Origin: an uncultured Aquimarina sp.
GTDB lineage: Bacteria; Bacteroidota; Bacteroidia; Flavobacteriales; Flavobacteriaceae
DNA: 64,000 bases
NCBI RefSeq assembly: GCF_947492405.1
Contig: NZ_CANLMP010000002.1
Span: forward strand, 186,001 to 250,000
Direction of reading: 5' to 3'
The stretch's first letter is position 1, and each line of letters begins with the position of its first letter. The notes beneath the pieces were generated by a model that ran no database searches, was not told where the DNA came from, and worked only from the letters and a program-made list of their open reading frames with translations. Below are positions 38,148 through 47,695 of this stretch, one piece after another. The translations under genes and the position numbers were made by a program.

Positions 38148-39152
38148 CTAAAAACTATCAACTGTTAACTTTCTTGGTTCATACTTTTTAGCTAAATCAG
38201 CAATTGCTTTTATATGTTCTGGTGTTGTCCCACAACATCCTCCAACAATATTTACCAAACTTTTATCCATATATTCTTTTATCTGACCTACCATTTGTTC
38301 TGGTGTTTCATCATACTCCCCAAATGCATTTGGTAAACCTGCATTAGGATGTGCAGAAACTCCAAAACTAGCTTTTTGCGCTAAAACTTCTAAATGTGGA
38401 GTTAATTGACTAGCTCCTAAAGCACAATTAAAACCTACAGATAACATTGGAATATGTGATACCGAAATCAAAAAAGCTTCTGCAGTTTGTCCAGATAATG
38501 TTCGACCACTTGCGTCGGTTATCGTACCACTTATCATAATTGGAACTTCTATATTTCTCTCGTCTTTAACCTCTTCAATTGCAAAAAGTGCTGCTTTTGC
38601 GTTTAACGTATCAAAAATAGTTTCTACCAAAAGAATATCGGAACCTCCATCAAGCAAAGCTTCTACTTGCTCTTTATAAGCAATCCTAAGTTCGTCAAAA
38701 GTAACTGCTCTAAAACCAGGGTCATTTACATCAGGTGACATACTTGCTGTTCTATTGGTTGGACCAATGGATCCTGCTACAAAACGAGGTTTATGAGGTT
38801 CTTTTGCCGTAAACTCCTCCGCAACTTCTTTTGCAATTTTAGCTGATTGAAAATTCAGTTCATACACTAATTCTTCCATTTCATAATCAGCCATGGCGAT
38901 TGTAGTTCCGGAAAACGTATTAGTTTCTACAATATCGGCTCCAGCTTCAAAATACAATCGATGTACTTCTTTAATAGCTTCAGGCTGAGTAATGCTTAGT
39001 AAATCATTATTTCCTTGAACCGGAATGGGCCAATCTTTAAATCGTTCTCCTCTAAAATCTTCTTCAGTAAACTTATGCCGTTGTAACATAGTTCCCATGG
39101 CTCCATCGAGTACCAAAATTCTTTCTTCCAGTATTTTTTTTATGTCTTTCAT
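38148..39152 (-). CDS. metH: Methionine synthase, homocysteine-binding half
   Basis: 334 residues. Homocysteine S-methyltransferase barrel: [10 protein letters not shown] at the start, ETNTFSGT, the zinc-binding NCALGASQ Cys and the [11 protein letters not shown] pair of Cys. It supplies the homocysteine site for the B12 protein encoded by the second metH gene. First gene after the SAM-I riboswitch. Confidence 0.95.
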   Translation of the reverse strand: MKDIKKILEERILVLDGAMGTMLQRHKFTEEDFRGERFKDWPIPVQGNNDLLSITQPEAIKEVHRLYFEAGADIVETNTFSGTTIAMADYEMEELVYELNFQSAKIAKEVAEEFTAKEPHKPRFVAGSIGPTNRTASMSPDVNDPGFRAVTFDELRIAYKEQVEALLDGGSDILLVETIFDTLNAKAALFAIEEVKDERNIEVPIMISGTITDASGRTLSGQTAEAFLISVSHIPMLSVGFNCALGASQLTPHLEVLAQKASFGVSAHPNAGLPNAFGEYDETPEQMVGQIKEYMDKSLVNIVGGCCGTTPEHIKAIADLAKKYEPRKLTVDSF

Positions 39153-39190
39153 TTCTATCGTTTATCAATAATACGAGGTATTATAAAATA

Positions 39191-39264
39191 TCCCCCTTGA
39201 CCAGCCTTGACTGGCCATTCCCCCTTAAAAAGTGGGAAAACCCAATTTATCCTTTAAAAAAGGA
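39191..39264. repeat. GC-rich palindromic repeat in the metH leader
   Basis: Contains the direct repeat TCCCCCTTGA (39191-39200) / TCCCCCTTAA (39219-39228), hairpins CCAG..CTGG (39201-39214) and GGGTTTTCCC (minus strand), and CCTTTAAAAAAGG (39251-39263). Its CCCCCTT-rich style resembles the ends of the DUF559 element in metH, but the sequences are not the same. It lies between the riboswitch and the metH(N) ATG. Confidence 0.45.
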
Positions 39265-39319
39265 ATTGAATTAAAGTTATATCAAGAAAAAAATGGAAAT
39301 AGCGAAAGCTATGGTCATT

Positions 39320-39541
39320 GTTATCTATTTCGTTTAATATACGAATAGAACGTAGCACCTTCTTTTAAAGAAACCTTATAGATTTGTAGATTGAACTTTC
39401 AAAATAAAAGATCCCGCTATCCTGCGGGATTAATTCAACTACGAATTTTGAATTCGTGGTTAAACACTTTTCAAAATTAAGTTTCATTAAAAGGGTTGCT
39501 AAGGTATCATAGGGTCTATTCCCTCCACCTTTCTTGATAAC
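39320..39541 (-). promoter_or_regulatory. SAM-I (S-box) riboswitch with expanded P3 arm
   Basis: Minus strand carries the aptamer core AAGAAAGGTGGAGGGAATAG...CCCTATGATACC, TTAGCAACC and AAGGTGCTA. P1 is GTTATC (39541-39536) with GATAAC (39325-39320). P3 starts AGCAACC/GGTGCT and continues CTTTTAA/TTAAAAG, then encloses about 120 nt containing a hairpin ACGAATT-CAA-AATTCGT and a GC hairpin ATCCCGC/GCGGGAT (39421-39430 region) followed by a T-rich run. P4 is CTATTCGT/ACGAAATAG. It should switch off metH-metF when SAM is plentiful. No clear terminator follows the aptamer. Confidence 0.9.
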
Positions 39542-39596
39542 ATATTAAATAAATGTATGAACTAAACAGTTTTACCTGCTATTCTTCTTACAAATT

Positions 39597-39611
39597 AAAG
39601 GCATAGCCTTT
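39597..39611 (-). terminator. Possible terminator after the ferredoxin gene
   Basis: Short hairpin AAAGGC-TAT-GCCTTT, 26 bp beyond the stop of the ferredoxin gene, followed on the minus strand by AATTTG. Weak. Confidence 0.3.
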
Positions 39612-39636
39612 TGTTTTGCAAGTTTATTCTATTTTT

Positions 39637-39957
39637 TTAAGATTCAGGTGCTAATTCAATTTCTAAACCGTCTAATTCCGGGGTTATTGGAATTTGACAT
39701 CCAAGTCTACTATTATCTTCTACATAAAAGGCTTCGGCTAACATTAGATCTTCATCTTGGCTCATTTCCGGAAGTTCATGATCTGATAAAATATAGCACT
39801 GACAAGATGCACACATTGCCATTCCTCCGCAAGTTCCTTCTACAGGAAGTTCATATGCTTTACATACTTCCATAAGGTTCATCGCCATATCGGTAGGGGC
39901 TTGCACTTCGTGTAATTCTCCTTCTCTATCTTTTATCTTTATGGTAACATCTGACAT
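39637..39957 (-). CDS. 2Fe-2S ferredoxin
   Basis: 106 residues from the ATG at 39957; the frame is open further upstream but homologues start MSDVTIKIKDREG. Adrenodoxin/Isc-type cluster ligands C-x5-C-x2-C...C: EGTCGGMAMCASCQCYI and GCQIPI. End gene of the sulfate assimilation operon, 86 bp after the ferredoxin reductase. It is the likely electron carrier to the siroheme sulfite reductase, inferred from context. Confidence 0.92.
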   Translation of the reverse strand: MSDVTIKIKDREGELHEVQAPTDMAMNLMEVCKAYELPVEGTCGGMAMCASCQCYILSDHELPEMSQDEDLMLAEAFYVEDNSRLGCQIPITPELDGLEIELAPES

Positions 39958-40043
39958 ATTTCTTGTCTTAATAGTATAAAAATCCTCGCAAATATACCAA
40001 ATCATTCAGTATAAATTGCGAGGACTATGTTATTCTATGTTTT

Positions 40044-41105
40044 TTAAACTATGGCTTTTACAACCTCTTTTTTCGCTTCTTTTTTAGAACCATCAAATCC
40101 TTCAACACCACCAACAGTGGTATATTTCATCACATACTTCTTGTCCGGGAAGATTCTTTGATAGGCACTCTGACACATAATTGCTGCTTCGTGGAACCCT
40201 GAAAGAATTAGTTTTAATTTTCCTTTATAGGTATTGACATCTCCTATAGCATATATACCAGGTATATTTGTTTGGTAATCATAGGAATTATCTACTTTTA
40301 TTGCATTCTTTTCAATTTCTAATCCCCAGTTTCCGATAGGTCCTAGTTTTGGTGATAGTCCAAATAAAGGAATGAAATAATCAGTATCTACCACAATATC
40401 ACCTTCTGTTTTATGCTTGATACCAACACCAGTTACGTGATCTCCTCCTTTGATTTCTTTTACCTCTGCTTCAGTGATAAGGTTTACCTTACCTAACTTT
40501 GTTAACTCTGCAACTCTTTCTACAGAATCTAAGGCTCCTCTAAATTCATTTCTTCTATGCACTAAAGTCACTTCGCTTGCTACTTCAGCTAAGAAAATAG
40601 TCCAATCTAAGGCAGAATCTCCTCCTCCAGCAATCACCACTCTTTTATCTCTATATACTTCTGGGTCTCTAATAATATAGGCAACTCCTTTATCTTCAAA
40701 ATCCGTAATATTAGGAATCGGTGGTTTACGTGGTTCGAAAGAACCTAATCCTCCAGCAATCGCCACTACTGGCGCATTATGTTTTGTACCTTTATTAGTT
40801 GTAACCAAAAAGGTATCATCTTCTAGTTTTTCGATGGTTTCTGCTCTTTCTCCTAAGGTAAAACCAGGTTCGAAAGGCTTTATCTGCTCCATTAAGTTAT
40901 TCACCAAATCTCCTGCAAGAATCTCAGGAAATCCAGGAATATCATATATTGGTTTTTTTGGATATATCTCAGAACATTGCCCTCCTGGTTGAGGTAATGC
41001 ATCAATAAGATGTGTTTTTAATTTTAGTAATCCTGCTTCAAAAACAGTAAATAAACCTGTTGGTCCCGCTCCGATGATTAGAATATCAGTCTTGATCATG
41101 TTCAA
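40044..41105 (-). CDS. Ferredoxin-NADP reductase, thioredoxin-reductase-like
   Basis: 353 residues. FAD motif GAGPTGLFTVFEAG, NAD(P) motif VVIAGGGDSALDW, and FAD C-terminal motif GIYAIGDVNTYKGK. No CxxC, which separates it from true thioredoxin reductase and fits the FNR subfamily. With the adjacent ferredoxin it should feed electrons to sulfite reductase. It overlaps the siroheme synthase gene by 20 bp. Confidence 0.93.
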   Translation of the reverse strand: MNMIKTDILIIGAGPTGLFTVFEAGLLKLKTHLIDALPQPGGQCSEIYPKKPIYDIPGFPEILAGDLVNNLMEQIKPFEPGFTLGERAETIEKLEDDTFLVTTNKGTKHNAPVVAIAGGLGSFEPRKPPIPNITDFEDKGVAYIIRDPEVYRDKRVVIAGGGDSALDWTIFLAEVASEVTLVHRRNEFRGALDSVERVAELTKLGKVNLITEAEVKEIKGGDHVTGVGIKHKTEGDIVVDTDYFIPLFGLSPKLGPIGNWGLEIEKNAIKVDNSYDYQTNIPGIYAIGDVNTYKGKLKLILSGFHEAAIMCQSAYQRIFPDKKYVMKYTTVGGVEGFDGSKKEAKKEVVKAIV

Positions 41106-41688
41106 CTTCTTTTTTTCCTATTAATCCTTTGGTAAATTCATTAAGTGTTTCCACTTTTTCTTCGAAATCACCTTTTATTGTTTTTCTATATTCATTTAAA
41201 TTTTTGACTAAATCATCAATGTTTTCCGGAATTACTTCTTCAAAAAACTGACGTAGTCGTTTGGCTGTTGTAGGTGACTTTCCATTAGTCGAAATTGCCA
41301 CTTTTACATTACCTTTGGTTACAATACCTCCCATATAAAAATCACAATATGGAGGGTTGTCTGCTACGTTAACCAGTTTACTTCTTTTCCTGCAATCTTT
41401 ATACACTTGTATATTCACTTCAGGAACATCCGTAGTAGCAATCACAATATGTTTTCCTTTTAGAAAACGTCTGTGATATTTCTTTTTAATCATTTCTATT
41501 CCAAATTTATTTGCTAACACAATTGTATCATCACGATACATTGGTGACACCATTGTTACTTTAGCATCTGGACTAGATTTTAATAAGAACGTTAGTTTTT
41601 CTTCTGCTACATTTCCTCCTCCTACGATTAGGATTTCTAGATTTTTAACTTTCAGAAAAACTGGATATAAATTATTTCTTTCTTCCAT
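41086..41688 (-). CDS. Precorrin-2 dehydrogenase / sirohydrochlorin ferrochelatase
   Basis: 200 residues, equal to the N-terminal half of CysG (MET8-like). NAD-binding GGGNVAEEKLTFLLKSS; VNVADNPPYCDFYMGGIV and ISTNGKSPTTAKRLRQFFEE motifs. Oxidises precorrin-2 and inserts iron to give siroheme, the cofactor of the sulfite reductase two genes upstream. 21 bp downstream of cobA. Confidence 0.94.
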   Translation of the reverse strand: MEERNNLYPVFLKVKNLEILIVGGGNVAEEKLTFLLKSSPDAKVTMVSPMYRDDTIVLANKFGIEMIKKKYHRRFLKGKHIVIATTDVPEVNIQVYKDCRKRSKLVNVADNPPYCDFYMGGIVTKGNVKVAISTNGKSPTTAKRLRQFFEEVIPENIDDLVKNLNEYRKTIKGDFEEKVETLNEFTKGLIGKKEVEHDQD

Positions 41689-41709
41689 CTTTATAGCTAT
41701 CCTGAACTA

Positions 41710-42477
41710 TCAAGATACGATTTCTTCTGTTACTTCTTTGTAAATCGAAGCTAATTTCGCTCTTTGCTCCACTACCTCACCTATCACAATAATGGCTGGT
41801 GATGACAATTCTTTTTCTAAAACTACCTGCTCTATAGTTCGTATAGATCCGTAGCCAAACTTTTCATTTTCAGTTGTTCCGTTCTGAATAATAGCTACTG
41901 GAACGTCCTGTTTATTTTCGGCTGCAAAGATACTAACTATTTCGCTTAACTTGCTCATTCCCATCAAAATTACCACAGTTGCATTAGATTTAGCTGCCAG
42001 GCAAACATCCTGTGATAATTTATGGGATTTCGTCGTTCCTGTAATCACCCAAAAACTCTCTGATGATCCTCTTTTGGTTAAAGGAATTCCTTGATAAGCC
42101 GGAACTGCTAACGAAGACGAAATTCCAGGAACCATATGGGTTTCTATTCCAAATTGCTCTACATAATCAATTTCTTCTGCTCCGCGACCAAAAATAAAGG
42201 GGTCTCCTCCTTTTAACCTTACCACATGTCCATGACTTTTAGCTCTGCTAACAATTAGCTCATTGATTTGTTCTTGTTGAAAAGCATAGCATCCTTTTCT
42301 TTTACCTACAAATATCTTTTCTGCATTGGGTGCATAGTCTAACAACGATTCATTGATGAGTGCATCATATAACACCACATCTGCAGATTCTAATGCTTTG
42401 ATCGCCTTTAGCGTAATCAAATCCGGATCTCCTGGTCCTGCGCCAACTACTGTTAATTTTGATGTTTTAGTACTCAT
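41710..42477 (-). CDS. cobA: Uroporphyrinogen-III C-methyltransferase
   Basis: 255 residues from the ATG at 42477 (a TTG lies two codons upstream). VVGAGPGDPDLITLKAIKAL SAM-binding start, VVRLKGGDPFIFGRGAEE, VPGISSSLAVPAYQGIPLTKRG, and VILMGMSKL. Makes precorrin-2 for siroheme. Together with the next gene it equals a split CysG. Confidence 0.96.
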   Translation of the reverse strand: MSTKTSKLTVVGAGPGDPDLITLKAIKALESADVVLYDALINESLLDYAPNAEKIFVGKRKGCYAFQQEQINELIVSRAKSHGHVVRLKGGDPFIFGRGAEEIDYVEQFGIETHMVPGISSSLAVPAYQGIPLTKRGSSESFWVITGTTKSHKLSQDVCLAAKSNATVVILMGMSKLSEIVSIFAAENKQDVPVAIIQNGTTENEKFGYGSIRTIEQVVLEKELSSPAIIVIGEVVEQRAKLASIYKEVTEEIVS

Positions 42478-42529
42478 TTCCAATTACTTATTATCTTTAT
42501 TCTAAAGCTTTTACGACTTTGTAAAGATA

Positions 42530-44620
42530 TTATACATTTTCTACTTCAAGGGCTCTAAACACTTGCACTTTCTGTAAAAATTGCCCCGCTTTTTTGATAT
42601 AATCCACTGCAAAATCCTTGTTTGGTGCGTTTTTCTGAAGTTGATATATCAGATCTGCAAATGTTCCATCCAGGTTTATCTTTCCGCTAGCTACAAATTC
42701 TTCATCGAATTGACTTATAATACCTGCATGCGTATTGGTCTTTTTATTTTCTGCTAACAATAATGCTTTTGCAGAATTCACTAAAGAACTGTAAGCGTGA
42801 TATATTGCATCAGAATATATTTCATTCTCAAATGATCTTTTTGCATTTTCAATCTTTTCTTCACTTTCTAAAAACAAGGTAGCAATTAAATCAATGACCA
42901 CCCCTGCACATTCTCCAACTCCAATGGCTTTCACATATTCCTCTTCTGTTCCCCAATCAATAAAATCTTCTTGAGTTAAATTGTCTACATTAGACAAATC
43001 AGTTAGAAAATTATAGAAATATTTTTCTCCTTTATCAGCATAGTAGTCTACAAAAGTCTTACCATTTGCATTTTCTTCAAAATCATTCAGGATTCTGCGT
43101 AATGCTTCTGGACCTCTTCTACTTGGAATTTTCACTACTTTATCTGCAAAACGGCCTTTTCCATCTCCCAAATTACCTCCTCCAAGCAATACTTGCAATG
43201 CTGGAGCTACTAACTTATCCTTAGTTCTTACTGACATTCCCTGAAAGCCGATATTCGCCATATTGTGTTGTCCACAAGCATTCATACATCCACTAATCTT
43301 AATAACTAGATCTTCTTTTTCTAAATATTGAGGATACTCAGTTTTAATCACTCGTTCCAATTCTTCTGCAATACCGGTGCTACTTGCAATTCCTAAATTA
43401 CACGTATCTGTTCCTGGACAAGCCGTAATATCAATTGCTTTATTATAACCTGCTTCTACGAATCCTAACTTTTCTAATTCCTGATAGAAAAATGCGATCA
43501 AATCTTCTTTTACAAAAGGAATCAAAATATTCTGACGTAGTGATAATCTAATCTCTCCTGCCGCATATTTTTCTACCAAATCGGCTAACAACCTTGCTTT
43601 ATCAGTATAAAAATCCCCTAATAAAACTTTAATCCCAATAGCAACATATCCTTCTTGTTTTTGAGGAATTACATTGGTAGATTTCCATAAATCAAAAGCT
43701 TTTTGATTTTTAATTTCTACTTCAGGTACTTCAACTGAAACAGGAACTGATGCTGTATACACCTCTGGGTCTATTGTGACGGTTTTTTGAAGAATTGCGT
43801 TTTGCTCTGCTTCTACTAGTTCCTTGAAAGCTTCTACACCAATATCTTTTACAAGGAATTTCATTCTCGCCTTGGCTCTACTTTTACGTTCTCCATGACG
43901 ATCAAAAATCCTCAATACTCCTTCCATTAAAGGAATAATTTTATCTGATGGTAAAAAGCTATACAATTCATCTGCGTGCCTCGGTTGTGAACCTAAACCT
44001 CCAGCAAGCATTACTTTAAAACCTCTTACTCCGTTTTCAATTTTGGCTATAAAACCAAGATCATGCATATAGGACAATCCTGTATCTTCTTCAGTTCCTG
44101 AGAAGGAAACTTTGAACTTACGACCCATTTCCTGGCATATTGGATTTCTTAAAAAGAAACGAAACAGAGCATCTGCATATGGAGATACATCAAAAGGTTC
44201 TTTAGGATCGATACCGGCCGTTTCTGAAGCCGTTACATTACGAACTGTATTACCACAAGCTTCTCTTAGTGTGACATCATCACGTTCTAATTCTGCCCAA
44301 AGTTCTGGAGTTCTATTAAGATCTACATAATGAATCTGAATATCCTGTCGAGTAGTAATATGCAACCTTCCTCTAGAATATTCATCAGAAACTTCGCAAA
44401 TTCTTCGTAATTGATTACTCAACACCTTACCATACGGTAATTTAATTCGAATCATCTGCACACCTTCCTGACGTTGTCCATATACTCCACGTGCTAATCG
44501 AAGACTACGAAATTTCTCTTCATCAATTTTACCCTTATGGAATTGCTCAATTTTATTAGCTAATTCTATAATGTCTTTTTGGACAATCGGGTTTTCTATT
44601 TCAGTTCTAAAACTTTGCAT
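42530..44620 (-). CDS. Siroheme sulfite reductase with C-terminal HEPN domain
   Basis: 696 residues. Residues about 1-555 are a ferredoxin-type nitrite/sulfite reductase: two ferrodoxin-like half domains and the 4Fe-4S/siroheme motif CPGTDTCNLG ... GCMNACGQH. Residues about 560-696 are an added helical domain (AKRSFENEIYSDAIYHAYSSLVNSAKALLLAENKKTNTHAGIISQF) of the HEPN type. Position among cys genes points to sulfite (to sulfide) as substrate. The HEPN extension is seen in flavobacterial homologues too, as far as I recall, but its role is unknown. Confidence 0.93.
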   Translation of the reverse strand: MQSFRTEIENPIVQKDIIELANKIEQFHKGKIDEEKFRSLRLARGVYGQRQEGVQMIRIKLPYGKVLSNQLRRICEVSDEYSRGRLHITTRQDIQIHYVDLNRTPELWAELERDDVTLREACGNTVRNVTASETAGIDPKEPFDVSPYADALFRFFLRNPICQEMGRKFKVSFSGTEEDTGLSYMHDLGFIAKIENGVRGFKVMLAGGLGSQPRHADELYSFLPSDKIIPLMEGVLRIFDRHGERKSRAKARMKFLVKDIGVEAFKELVEAEQNAILQKTVTIDPEVYTASVPVSVEVPEVEIKNQKAFDLWKSTNVIPQKQEGYVAIGIKVLLGDFYTDKARLLADLVEKYAAGEIRLSLRQNILIPFVKEDLIAFFYQELEKLGFVEAGYNKAIDITACPGTDTCNLGIASSTGIAEELERVIKTEYPQYLEKEDLVIKISGCMNACGQHNMANIGFQGMSVRTKDKLVAPALQVLLGGGNLGDGKGRFADKVVKIPSRRGPEALRRILNDFEENANGKTFVDYYADKGEKYFYNFLTDLSNVDNLTQEDFIDWGTEEEYVKAIGVGECAGVVIDLIATLFLESEEKIENAKRSFENEIYSDAIYHAYSSLVNSAKALLLAENKKTNTHAGIISQFDEEFVASGKINLDGTFADLIYQLQKNAPNKDFAVDYIKKAGQFLQKVQVFRALEVENV

Positions 44621-44727
44621 TTTTTTTCGTATTTCAACCTTTAAAAAAGGATATAGTTATGACTTTTGTGTAAAGGTTTTTAATTCTAAAAATTCTTGTT
44701 TTTTTCTTTTCAGCAAAAGGCTTTTAT

Positions 44728-45975
44728 CTATTCAATAAATCCTACTCCTGAAGTATTATTGGTTTGAGAATCTATTAATATAAATGACCCCGATGTTTTA
44801 TTATTACTATAGGAATCAATGGCTAAAGGTTTGCTTAATTGTATTTGGACTTTTCCTATCTCATTAAGACTCAATGAATTTTTGTCAGTATCTTCTCCAG
44901 AAAAATCCGTAGCCACAGTTCCGCTAATATTTTTCACTTTTGCTAAAATTCTGCTACTACCACTCTGAATGAAATAATTCGTCCCTGGATTTAGATCTCT
45001 ACTATCCATCCAACAAACGGTAGCGGTAAGTTGTTTTTCTACTCTTGGCTTTTCTGATGATTTTACGATCATATCTCCACGACTCACATTTACATCATCT
45101 TCTAATGTAATCGTACATGAGCTACCTCTACCAGCTGTATCAAACTTCTGGTCAAAAAAGAAGATTTCCTTCACTTTAGATGTTGTTAATGAGGGCAATA
45201 TTGTTACTTCATCACCAACAGAAATTTCTCCTCCATACAATTTACCTGCATATCCCCTGAAATCATGAAACTCATCTTTCTTAGGACGGATTACTGTCTG
45301 AATTGGGAAACGAACTTCTGCTTTTTCATAAACATCTTGTGCGTCCAATTCTTCTAAATGTTCCAATAGTGTTTGACCATTATACCAAGGTGTGTTTTTG
45401 GATGTATCAACTACATTATCACCTTGTAATGCACTAACCGGGATAAAGGTTACATTTTGTTCTTTGTAATCACTTTTTGCGATTAACTTTTCAAAATCAG
45501 ATTTGATTGCTTCGTATTTCTCCTGCGAAAAATCAACCAGATCCATTTTATTAACCGCTACAATAACATCTTTTACTCTCAATAAATTATTGATAAAAAA
45601 ATGTCTATATGTTTGTTCTATAACTCCTTTTCTAGCATCCACTAAAATGATCGAAGCCTGTGAAGTAGAAGCGCCTGTAACCATATTTCTGGTATACTCA
45701 ATATGACCTGGAGTATCCGCAATGATATAACTCTTTGTCTTTGTTGAAAAGTAAATATGAGCTACATCAATGGTAATTCCTTGTTCACGTTCTGCTACTA
45801 ATCCATCTGTTGCTAACGAAAAATCCAAGTAATCAAATCCATTGGCTTTGCTTCTGGTTTCAATGGCTTCTAGTTTATCGGTAGTTAATGATTTTGTATC
45901 ATATAAAATGCGACCAATCAAGGTACTCTTACCATCATCTACACTTCCTGCTGTTGCTATTTTTAATACGTCCAT
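44728..45975 (-). CDS. cysN: Sulfate adenylyltransferase subunit 1 (GTPase)
   Basis: 415 residues. EF-Tu-like GTPase: Walker A GSVDDGKST (10-18), DTPGH, NKMDLV. No APS kinase domain at the C-terminus. Acts with CysD to make APS from sulfate and ATP. 80 bp downstream of cysD. Confidence 0.97.
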   Translation of the reverse strand: MDVLKIATAGSVDDGKSTLIGRILYDTKSLTTDKLEAIETRSKANGFDYLDFSLATDGLVAEREQGITIDVAHIYFSTKTKSYIIADTPGHIEYTRNMVTGASTSQASIILVDARKGVIEQTYRHFFINNLLRVKDVIVAVNKMDLVDFSQEKYEAIKSDFEKLIAKSDYKEQNVTFIPVSALQGDNVVDTSKNTPWYNGQTLLEHLEELDAQDVYEKAEVRFPIQTVIRPKKDEFHDFRGYAGKLYGGEISVGDEVTILPSLTTSKVKEIFFFDQKFDTAGRGSSCTITLEDDVNVSRGDMIVKSSEKPRVEKQLTATVCWMDSRDLNPGTNYFIQSGSSRILAKVKNISGTVATDFSGEDTDKNSLSLNEIGKVQIQLSKPLAIDSYSNNKTSGSFILIDSQTNNTSGVGFIE

Positions 45976-46054
45976 TTCTTTATAGTTGATTGTTAATGGT
46001 TGATCGTTGATGGAAAAAATTTATTAACCAACAACTGACAACTATCAACTTATT

Positions 46055-46993
46055 TTAAAAATACCCTTGTTGTTTACGTTTTTCCATGGCAGCTTCGGAT
46101 CTTTTATCATCAATACGAGCTCCCCTTTCTGAAATAGTTGATTCTCTAATTTCTGAAACTACCTTATCTATGGTAATTGCATCAGAAAGTACTGCTGCGG
46201 TACAAGACATATCTCCTACAGTACGGAATCTCACTAATCTTTCTTCAACCAGTTCATCATCTTCTCTATGTACCACATCATCTTCTGCTGACCAAATCAT
46301 ACCATCTCTTATAAATGTTTTACGTTTATGTGCAAAATAGATCGATGGAATCTCAATACCTTCTTTTTGGATATAACTCCAAACATCTAATTCTGTCCAG
46401 TTACTGATAGGAAATACACGAACGTTCTGACCTAAATCAATCTTTCCGTTAAGATGATCAAATAACTCCGGACGTTGGTTTTTTTCATCCCATTGACCAA
46501 AATCATCTCTTACGGAGAATATACGCTCTTTTGCTCTTGCCTTTTCTTCATCTCGACGAGCTCCTCCTATAGCAGCATCAAACTTAAACTCTTCTAATGC
46601 ATCCAAAAGCGTAGTAGTTTGTAAGCTATTACGACTAGCGTACTTTCCTTTTTCTTCTATTACTTTACCCTGATCTATAGAATCCTGAACATTACGAACA
46701 ATTAATTCTACTCCAAGTTCTTTTACTAATCGATCTCTAAACTCTATGGTTTCTGGAAAATTATGACCTGTATCTATGTGCAATAATGGGAAAGGAATCT
46801 TACCAGGATAGAATGCTTTTTGAGCTAATCTAACTAAGGTGATAGAATCTTTACCCCCGGAAAAAAGTAATACTGGTTTCTCAAATTGAGCAACAACCTC
46901 TCTAAATATATAAATCGCTTCACTTTCTAAGGGATTTACTTTTAGCACTTTTGCATTCACAACTTGTTCTTTTATTTGTTCAATTACTTCCAT
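46055..46993 (-). CDS. cysD: Sulfate adenylyltransferase subunit 2
   Basis: 312 residues. PP-loop ATPase motif FSGGKDSI, GGARRDEEKARAKER, and the terminal EAAMEKRKQQGYF typical of CysD. The catalytic subunit of the CysDN pair. Confidence 0.97.
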   Translation of the reverse strand: MEVIEQIKEQVVNAKVLKVNPLESEAIYIFREVVAQFEKPVLLFSGGKDSITLVRLAQKAFYPGKIPFPLLHIDTGHNFPETIEFRDRLVKELGVELIVRNVQDSIDQGKVIEEKGKYASRNSLQTTTLLDALEEFKFDAAIGGARRDEEKARAKERIFSVRDDFGQWDEKNQRPELFDHLNGKIDLGQNVRVFPISNWTELDVWSYIQKEGIEIPSIYFAHKRKTFIRDGMIWSAEDDVVHREDDELVEERLVRFRTVGDMSCTAAVLSDAITIDKVVSEIRESTISERGARIDDKRSEAAMEKRKQQGYF

Positions 46994-47014
46994 TCTTTTT
47001 AGTTTCTTTCTTGA

Positions 47015-47641
47015 TTAACTAGTATGCAACCCACATTCTCTATTTCCTAATACCTTTGTTGGATCAAAATACTTAAACTCATTTGGTAAATTGTGTTGTT
47101 CTAAATACACATCTAATTCTGCATCACTGTAATAATAGAAAGGACTCACTTTCAACACTCCATCACTCCCTAAACTAAGAATATCCAAAGAATCTCTTAA
47201 AGCAGTTTGTCCTTTTCTAAGATTTGTAAACCATACATCTGGTTTAAAATCCGACATTGCTCTTTTAAATGGCTCTAATTTTACTTGCTGTGTAAATTCT
47301 TTATGTTTCGGATCTTCAATATCTGGAATCCCCATAACTACATCTCTATGAGCAGACGTTTGCTTAGGCACATATAATTGCACATTAAGTCCCAATAAAT
47401 CAATAACTTCCTCAGCATGTTTATAGGTGTTAGGTGTATTATACCCAGAATCACACCAGATTACAGGAATATCCGCTAGCGAACTAGAACAAACACTAAG
47501 AATTGCGGCTTCATAGGGTCTAAAATTTGTTGTCACAACTGGAGCTTTTGCATTCAAAATCGCCCATTGAGTAATCTCTAAAGGCGTTTTATCCTTTAGC
47601 GTATTATTTAAGTTCTCTATTTCCTTTTCTGTAAATTTCAT
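47015..47641 (-). CDS. cysH: Phosphoadenylyl/adenylyl-sulfate reductase
   Basis: 208 residues from the ATG at 47641 (MKFTEKEIENLN). The open frame extends to a TTG at 47695, but that stretch is a TCGAnnnCGTTCGA-type repeat and is unlikely to be coded. Contains the C-terminal catalytic ECGLH. The extra Cys pairs (CC...CxxC) of APS reductases are not obvious, so PAPS is possible, yet no APS kinase gene (cysC) is in the cluster; substrate left open. Confidence 0.93.
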   Translation of the reverse strand: MKFTEKEIENLNNTLKDKTPLEITQWAILNAKAPVVTTNFRPYEAAILSVCSSSLADIPVIWCDSGYNTPNTYKHAEEVIDLLGLNVQLYVPKQTSAHRDVVMGIPDIEDPKHKEFTQQVKLEPFKRAMSDFKPDVWFTNLRKGQTALRDSLDILSLGSDGVLKVSPFYYYSDAELDVYLEQHNLPNEFKYFDPTKVLGNRECGLHTS

Positions 47642-47659
47642 TTTTAATATTTCTTTTTC

Positions 47660-47684
47660 TATCACTTCGAACGTAGTCGAAAAG
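47660..47684. repeat. Dispersed TTCGA-type palindrome
   Basis: CACTTCGAACGTAGTCGAAAAG, an imperfect palindrome of the same family as the CTTCGAC repeats at 55851-55945. Lies between DUF2061 and cysH. Confidence 0.5.
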
Positions 47685-47695
47685 TAAAACCGCAA

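Noticed and set aside
47642..47695. TTG-initiated extension of CysH
   Set aside because: The DNA is a TTCGA-type dispersed palindrome, and the family start fits the ATG at 47641.
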